DNA of 64,000 nt, taken from Cordylochernes scorpioides. Taxonomy: Eukaryota; Arthropoda; Arachnida; Pseudoscorpiones; Chernetidae. Below, in pieces: positions 58,375 through 64,000 of this stretch. Each line of letters begins with the position of its first letter. Position 1 is the first letter of the stretch. A program made the translations under genes and the position numbers. The notes under the pieces are model-generated. The model made no database searches and was not told where the DNA came from. It saw nothing but the letters and a program-made list of their open reading frames with translations. Where the stretch lies: the NCBI GenBank assembly GCA_030710605.1, contig CP092870.1, forward strand, positions 11,551,408 to 11,615,407, in the 5' to 3' direction.

Positions 58375-58613
58375 CAGTGGTGTTTTTTTTTTTTTTTGCT
58401 TATCCCTTGCTTATCATGTGGTACAGGCCATGATAATCATGATGAGTAGAAGTAGACGACTGCTTATACTGTAAGTGCACCACATGTCTGCACATGTGAA
58501 AAGCAGTTCGACTTTGCACTTACAAATGTGCCAAAGCCCCGTTTGGTCTCACTGGTGGGATTGAACTTTTGCAGGTAATGGAGGCCATTGGAGCATTTTT
58601 TTACAGTGGTGTT
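58375..58613 (-). repeat. SINE family 1, 5'-truncated with 10-bp duplication
   Basis: SINE 58385-58603 lacks the tRNA-like head. Flanked by CAGTGGTGTT (58375-58384 and 58604-58613). Confidence 0.85.
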
Positions 58614-58799
58614 AAATTACATAATGGTAATTGCATACATAGTCTGTGTCAAAATATAAGGCATGATTATTTATATATATTAAAAATGAAGAAGGCATCT
58701 CCTAACCACGAGCACATGTGCTTTTTAGATGGCAGAGCACCATCTAGTGGAGCAAAAATAAACTAAACGTTTTTCTATTGTTTCATTTATATATATATA

Positions 58800-59360
58800 T
58801 GTAGTAAGGTAGTCGATCCTGTAGGATGACTGTAATGTGTTGGTCAAATGCAGTCGTTGTGACCTCAATGTTAGAGTGGGTTCAGGCGTGAATGTATTGC
58901 ACCAAAGAACGAGACATGGTAGATGTCACCACGGAGATGGCAAAAAGTGAGTGTAGCCGGCGCCGGTAGGGGAGAGATCTGTCTAGAGACGTCTGAAAGT
59001 ATCGTCCCAAAGCCGACTAACTGTTTTCATAAAAAAAGGGGGCTGTGGGGGCCAGCTGGATGCAGCACCCCGCCGCCGTCAAGAATTATAAACAGACGGC
59101 CGCCATAAATTACCAGGACGACCGCGCGCGCCAGGTCGGCATTGCGGGGGATATCTATAGAGGACCAGATGTACATTCCTGGGGTGTTGTCCTTTTTGGT
59201 CTTCCCATATGAATGTAGTTATCAAGAATCTCCAATAAAACACTAACTTTGAGAGACTTTCTGAGCCATCGCTGGACCAGTAAATCGACACACCACAGGG
59301 CATACCCGACTTGTTTTTCGACCTCTTTCCTCCTTCTGGCATCGGCTGTCACTCACTCGA
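58800..59360. other. GC-richer unassigned block
   Basis: Overlapping minus-strand frames (for example RRRKEVEKQVGYALWCVDLL) look protein-like but no family is recognised. It could be an LTR or gag remnant. It is bordered by TA microsatellites at 58788 and 59442. Confidence 0.3.
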
Positions 59361-59464
59361 AATTTTATTTGTCACTTTGGCAATTACATTATGCATTTAT
59401 ACAATACATGGAGACATAGATGTATTGGAATATATTACAACATATATATATATATATATATATA

Positions 59465-60284
59465 CAGTAAAACCCCTCTATAGTGAACCCCAATGGGACA
59501 GAGCTTTTGGTTCACTATAGCCACGGTTTGGCCATTTTTTTGTACTTTTCAAAATTTTTAGACCGTATAATTAAAGGACAGCCATACACACAGGAAAAGG
59601 CTGCCTATTAATAGTGGTCACTTTGTTTTAATTCCCTTAATTGACCAATTTCCTTATATTAATACTGAATAATAAAAGAAATCATTAGATGATAGGTTCT
59701 TCTTGTCATTAGCATACATGCATCTCTATGTCTAATTTCAAAATCAAGACAAATCCTAGGCAAAGTTTTATTAAATATATATTAAAGTTATAAAATGATT
59801 TTAAAACATCATTATCACATTATATAATACAATGTTTACTTGAAAAAATGGCTCTAATACCTTGTTGCTTCAAAGGACTCTTCAAGCATTGCACCATTCA
59901 AAGAAAGTTAGTGTTTTTCTTCCATTTCATGTTTCCACATATTCTTCTAGGCCTAGATTTCGTTTTTTTTTTTAACCTGTCATGCAAAACATTGCTGCAT
60001 AGTTCATTGCATAAAAATAGTTTTTGTTTCATCACGAGACCGTTTATTTGGACTCTTTTTTTTTTTTTTTTGTAGCCCTAAAACGTAGATCGCGGCAAAA
60101 GTTGAGGTTGATTCCTCTTTGTAACAATTTTTAATAGCTTTATATTTTATCTTTCATAATAAAAAAGTTATATTCTCTTATTTTAATATGTTCTTAACAT
60201 TTTGCCTGTGTTGTTTCGCTTTGAAAAGTTCTGAAAATGGCCTTTTTTTAAAAAAAGAAATAACGTTTTTTTTTTTTTTTTTTT
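59465..60284. mobile_element. Left part of TA-flanked DNA transposon, cut by BEL/Pao copy 2
   Basis: Colinear with 47254-48060 (CAGTAAAACCCCTCTATAGTGAA, TAGACCGTATAATTAAAGGA, CTCTAATACCTTGTTGCTTC). The match stops inside a T run where the BEL LTR begins. Confidence 0.85.
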
Positions 60285-63200
60285 TGTTGGAAAAGAAGTA
60301 GTTCGCAGCAGCAAATGGGAGGCCGACGGAAGCGGCTACGGGGATGCAGCGGCTAAAATGAGAAAACAAATACAGAAGAACCTGTAAACAACTTTCGAAC
60401 GCTATAATTTGCCCTGATCTCCGATTCTTTTAGTGTAAATATTTAAATATATAATTAATTAAATAATACTTTACTTATTTTCTTGATTTATAATAAATAT
60501 AATTTTCCCTCCTGTTTTCGTCTAATATTTTAATAGTGCTATAAGCAGCGACACCTTAATTTTGAACCTTCAACCCCGCCGACCAAGAATAGAGGTGAGT
60601 GACTACCTCTATAGAACTTAGATCGTCGTCACAACACAGAGTGGCGGTGAAATCGCAGTATTTTTGGCATCCCAGCCGGGACTGTTGAAGGTAAATTCTA
60701 GAAAAAAAATCATTTTAAGCTAACCCTACTTGCTGCTTTGTTTACAAGATGGCGGAAGAATTAATTCTACGTTGAAAAAATAAGCGTGCTATTAACAGAT
60801 CATATTTAACGAAAACATGCAATAAGATTGAAAGTGGACTTGACACGCTAATTAGAATTGATCTTGAAGAATTATTAGAACAATTGAATGAATCATTTAA
60901 CGAACTTAAATTAGTGGATCACGAAATAGAAACGCTTCTTGAAACTGACGATTTAGAGAAGGAATTACAGGGCGTAGAGGAATATCGAGAGAAATATATT
61001 ACTTGGAGATTTAGGGCAAATAAAAAGATTCGCCAATCAGATTTTCACGGCGAAAATATACCGAATTCGAACTCACGAATAGATGAAAATGAAATGAGAC
61101 ATTATGTACCTTCCTACACGACTGTGAAACTTCCGAAATTGATGATATCGAAATTTTATGGAAACTTTAGTGAATGGCTGACGTTCTGGAATTCTTTTGA
61201 TGCAGCTATTCACCAGAACAACTCACTGAACCCGATCGATAAATTTAACTATCTGAAGTCACATCTCGGCGGAACTGCACTAAACACAGTCGAAGATTTC
61301 GCTTTATCTGCGGACAATTATGAGAAAGCTATAAAATTGCTTAAAGACAGATTTGGGCGAGAAGACATTTTGATTAGCCGACATATGAACAATTTGTTGT
61401 CAATGAGACCACTCAGTACGTCAAGCGATGTAAGAACCTTCCGCGAACTTTTTGACAACCTTTCTGTTCAAATAAGAAGTCTCGAGTCACAAAACGTGTC
61501 CATTGATGTTTACGGACAACTGTTGTGTCCGATAATAATAAAGCTTCTACCTACCGACCTTAATTTGGAATTGAACAAAGAACTCCCGACAGGTTACGTA
61601 ATTAATGACTTGATTACCTTTCTAGAAAGACAATTAACTGCACGGGAGAGGAGTTTTATAAACGAAATCGGTACTGGGAATGAATCAACTTCTAAACCTA
61701 ATTTAGTAAACAAACATCCAAAGACAAGATTCTACAATGAAAAACCAATTGAGACAGCTTCAGAACTTTTGAATTCAGTTCACAAATCGAATGAATGTGT
61801 ATTTTGTGGTAAAGACAATCATGGAAGCCCTAAGTGTGACTTTGCAGCTAATATGAGTTTAAACGAAAAGAGGTCACTCATGAGGAAAAAAGGCGTTTGT
61901 TATAAATGTCTTCGGCCTTCTCATTAAGTTAATTTTGCAGAAATGTAGTCCGTTGTTCGATCTGCAACATGTCTTCCCACCTGGATGTCATGTGCACAAA
62001 ACTGATTTTAGATAGAGGTGGATCTTCCAAGTCTCCAACGGTGCAAGATGAAACTCTCGCCAACTTATCAACCTCCCCAGACGTCTTGTTACCTACTTTG
62101 AGAGTGACATTCAAAGGGAACAGAACGGAGAAGACGGCACGGGCTATAATAGACACCGGATCCCAATGATCATATATTTTACATAGTACAGCAATGGAAA
62201 TGGAATACGAACAATCTAGGAGAGAGTTCTTCCGGCATTCCTTGTTTGGAGGATCGAGTACCGACGTAGTTGAACATGAGGTCTATACCATTCATTTATC
62301 TGACATCAATAATTCCTATCGCTGTGAGTTTGAAGCACTAGGTCAACCCCTTATCTGTGGAAGCATACCTCCGGTGTGTCCAAGATCATTTTTAGAAGGG
62401 AGCGAAAAACTCGACGTGTCTGATTTGAGGAGAGACCGTATAGAAGTCCTTATAGGGGCGGACATCGCCGGGAGATTGCTAACCGATGCTCAGAGAAGAA
62501 TCTCATCTGGACTGGTGGCAATCCGTACCAAACTAGGATGGACTGTGATGGGAAAGATTCCTCCAACGGAGGTGAGAGATGACACCAGCTCCCTTTGCGT
62601 GACCACACTTCTATCTTTGGATCTAGAAAACTTGTGGAAATTAGATGCAATTGGAGTCTCTGACGCGGAGGTTGAGAAGAAGACTCAGTCATTACAAGCT
62701 GAAATGGAGGAACATTTCGCCCACACCACGACGCGAGATATTGAGGAGCGCTATGAGGTAGCTCTACCCTGGGTGCAAGACAAGGAAAGGATTCCTACGA
62801 ATAGAGACCTAGCCGAAAACCAACTAAGTTCTGTAAGAAGAAAACTTGAAGAAGTTGGAGACATGAAAGAGTATGGACAAATCTTTGAAGAATGTATAAA
62901 TCAGAGGATAATAGAGTATTCCAGAGAGGATAAACTAGATGGTGTACACAACCTGCCACATCGACCAGTGTATAAAAGAAACAGTCAAACTTCTAAAATA
63001 AGGCCAGTATTTAATGCGTCGGCCCGGAAGAGAGGTAAACTTTCCCTGAATGACTGTCTGGAAAAGGGACCCAATTTGATAGAAATTATACCAAGACTTT
63101 TAAATAAATTCCGGAAATATGAAGTAGGTGTCTCTTCCGATATTGAGAAAGCATTTTTACAAATTGGAATAAAGGAAGAAGACCGAGATGCTGCAGTTTT

Positions 63201-64000
63201 CGAAATAGCAGGAGTTGATCTAACTGGGCATCTTATCTTAAATAATAAGAAGAAAGCATGGATTGTCATCTTCACATGTGCAGTGTATAGAGGAGTTCAT
63301 CTGGAACTTGTGACATCTTTGTCTATGGAAGCCTTCCTCCAAGCTTTCCGCCGATTTATTGCTCGAAGAGGCCGACCATTGATTGTGTATTCGGATAATG
63401 GGACTAATTTCAAAGGTATGGCTAATGCTTTAAAGAAGATTGATTTTTCGAGATTAAAATGTGATCCCACATTGAAAAACATCACCTGGAAATTCATACC
63501 GCCTGGTGCTCCTTGGTGGGGTGGATGGTGGGAGCGTTTGATTGGAATGATGAAACAATTGCTCTTTAGGATTCTCGGTCAAACCTCCTTGGGATATGAA
63601 GAACTTTCCACGGTAATGTGTGACGTCTAAAGCTTGATGAACACACGCCCACTGACCTACCTAACTGAAGAAAGTGAGGATCTCGTTCCATTGACACCTT
63701 CGTTGTTCTTACATGAGGTCAAAGAGGTTGGCGTTCCAGACCTGGACTTGATTGATAACCAGACCCTCTCCCGCAAATATCAATATATCAAACGTGTACG
63801 AGAAGATCTTAGAGAACGATTTCGTATAGAATATTTTGGATTCCTGAGACAAGAAACGAGACGCCTGAAGACTACCATACCATTCAAGGTGGGAGACATG
63901 GTGCTCATTGGACAAGAGAGTTTAAAGAGACTACACTGGCCGTTAGCCAGAATAATCCAACTCTATCCAGGAAAAGACGGACTTGTGAGGGTTGCGAAAG
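60285..64000 (+). mobile_element. BEL/Pao copy 2, internally deleted, runs off the window
   Basis: Left LTR 60285-60660 followed by TTTTTGGCATCCCAGCCGGGA, as in copy 1. Coding sequence is closely related to copy 1 but lacks about 1.75 kb (rest of RT, RNase H, start of integrase). The 3' LTR is outside the window. Confidence 0.9.
60749..64000 (+). pseudogene. BEL/Pao copy 2 gag-pol, multiply broken
   Basis: ATG at 60749. TGA at codon 9 (60773-60775), after which the gag frame stays open to 61927. A one-base loss in the second zinc-knuckle region shifts the frame near 61925. TGA at 62167-62169 falls inside the protease DTGSQ motif region. RT starts at about 62995 (RPVFNASARKRGKLSLND), but after EEDRD (63180-63190) the sequence jumps to integrase (AAVFEIAGVDLTGHL). 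A further TAA at 63628-63630 precedes the MNTRPLTYL block. It cannot encode active RT, RNase H or complete integrase. Confidence 0.9.

Overview
This is a repeat-saturated, AT-rich window from an animal nuclear genome, with one 100-base assembly gap. Spliceosomal genes, pol III tRNA genes and LTR, LINE, Penelope-like, Helitron, mariner and Tigger elements rule out a prokaryote. The mix (BEL/Pao, Ty3/gypsy, mariner, Helitrons, IL-17-receptor-type SEFIR exons) suits an invertebrate, plausibly an arthropod or chelicerate. I cannot name the species.

Host genes. Two spliced protein genes can be read. (1) LAMTOR1 (Ragulator subunit p18) lies on the + strand at 40766-54458. It has five coding exons with matching splice phases and encodes 171 residues. 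It has a 10.9-kb first intron, two introns of about 50 nt, and a perfect GTCACGTGAC box 115 bases upstream of the ATG. (2) On the minus strand at 3130-5400, two phase-0 exons encode the end of a SEFIR-domain protein (IL-17 receptor or Act1-like). A SINE has inserted at the 5' edge of its penultimate exon. A tRNA-Phe gene (16347-16419, minus) and a decayed tRNA-Gly (16632-16702, plus) are also present.

Region by region. 1-1840: a broken gypsy element running off the left edge, with a SINE in it. 2.3-5.4 kb: minisatellite and SEFIR gene. 5.4-16.3 kb: SINEs, fold-back repeats, Penelope-like fragments and a Tigger interrupted by a mariner. 16.7-17.1 kb: Helitron. 17.2-22.6 kb: nearly intact young Ty3/gypsy. 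23.4-24.5 kb: Helitron cluster. 25.2-31.3 kb: a non-autonomous Helitron carrying a GC-rich L1/Tx1-like LINE in its CA microsatellite. 31.4-40.0 kb: an old LTR element (same family as the TRIM at 43.7 kb) split by an LTR-like insertion and by a Helitron, which itself holds a young BEL/Pao element. 40.6-54.5 kb: LAMTOR1 and its repeat-filled introns, including a young TRIM. 55-59.4 kb: fold-backs and LINE RNase H debris. 59.5-64 kb: a DNA transposon split by a second, internally deleted BEL/Pao copy that runs off the right edge.

How the parts fit. Most of the sequence is a stack of insertions whose order can be read from target-site duplications. The most interesting signals are the Penelope-like family with hammerhead-ribozyme-like motifs and fixed 30-nt tails, the TRIM that shares its primer site and ATAT duplication with the intact gypsy, and the complete LAMTOR1 gene with a candidate CLEAR box.
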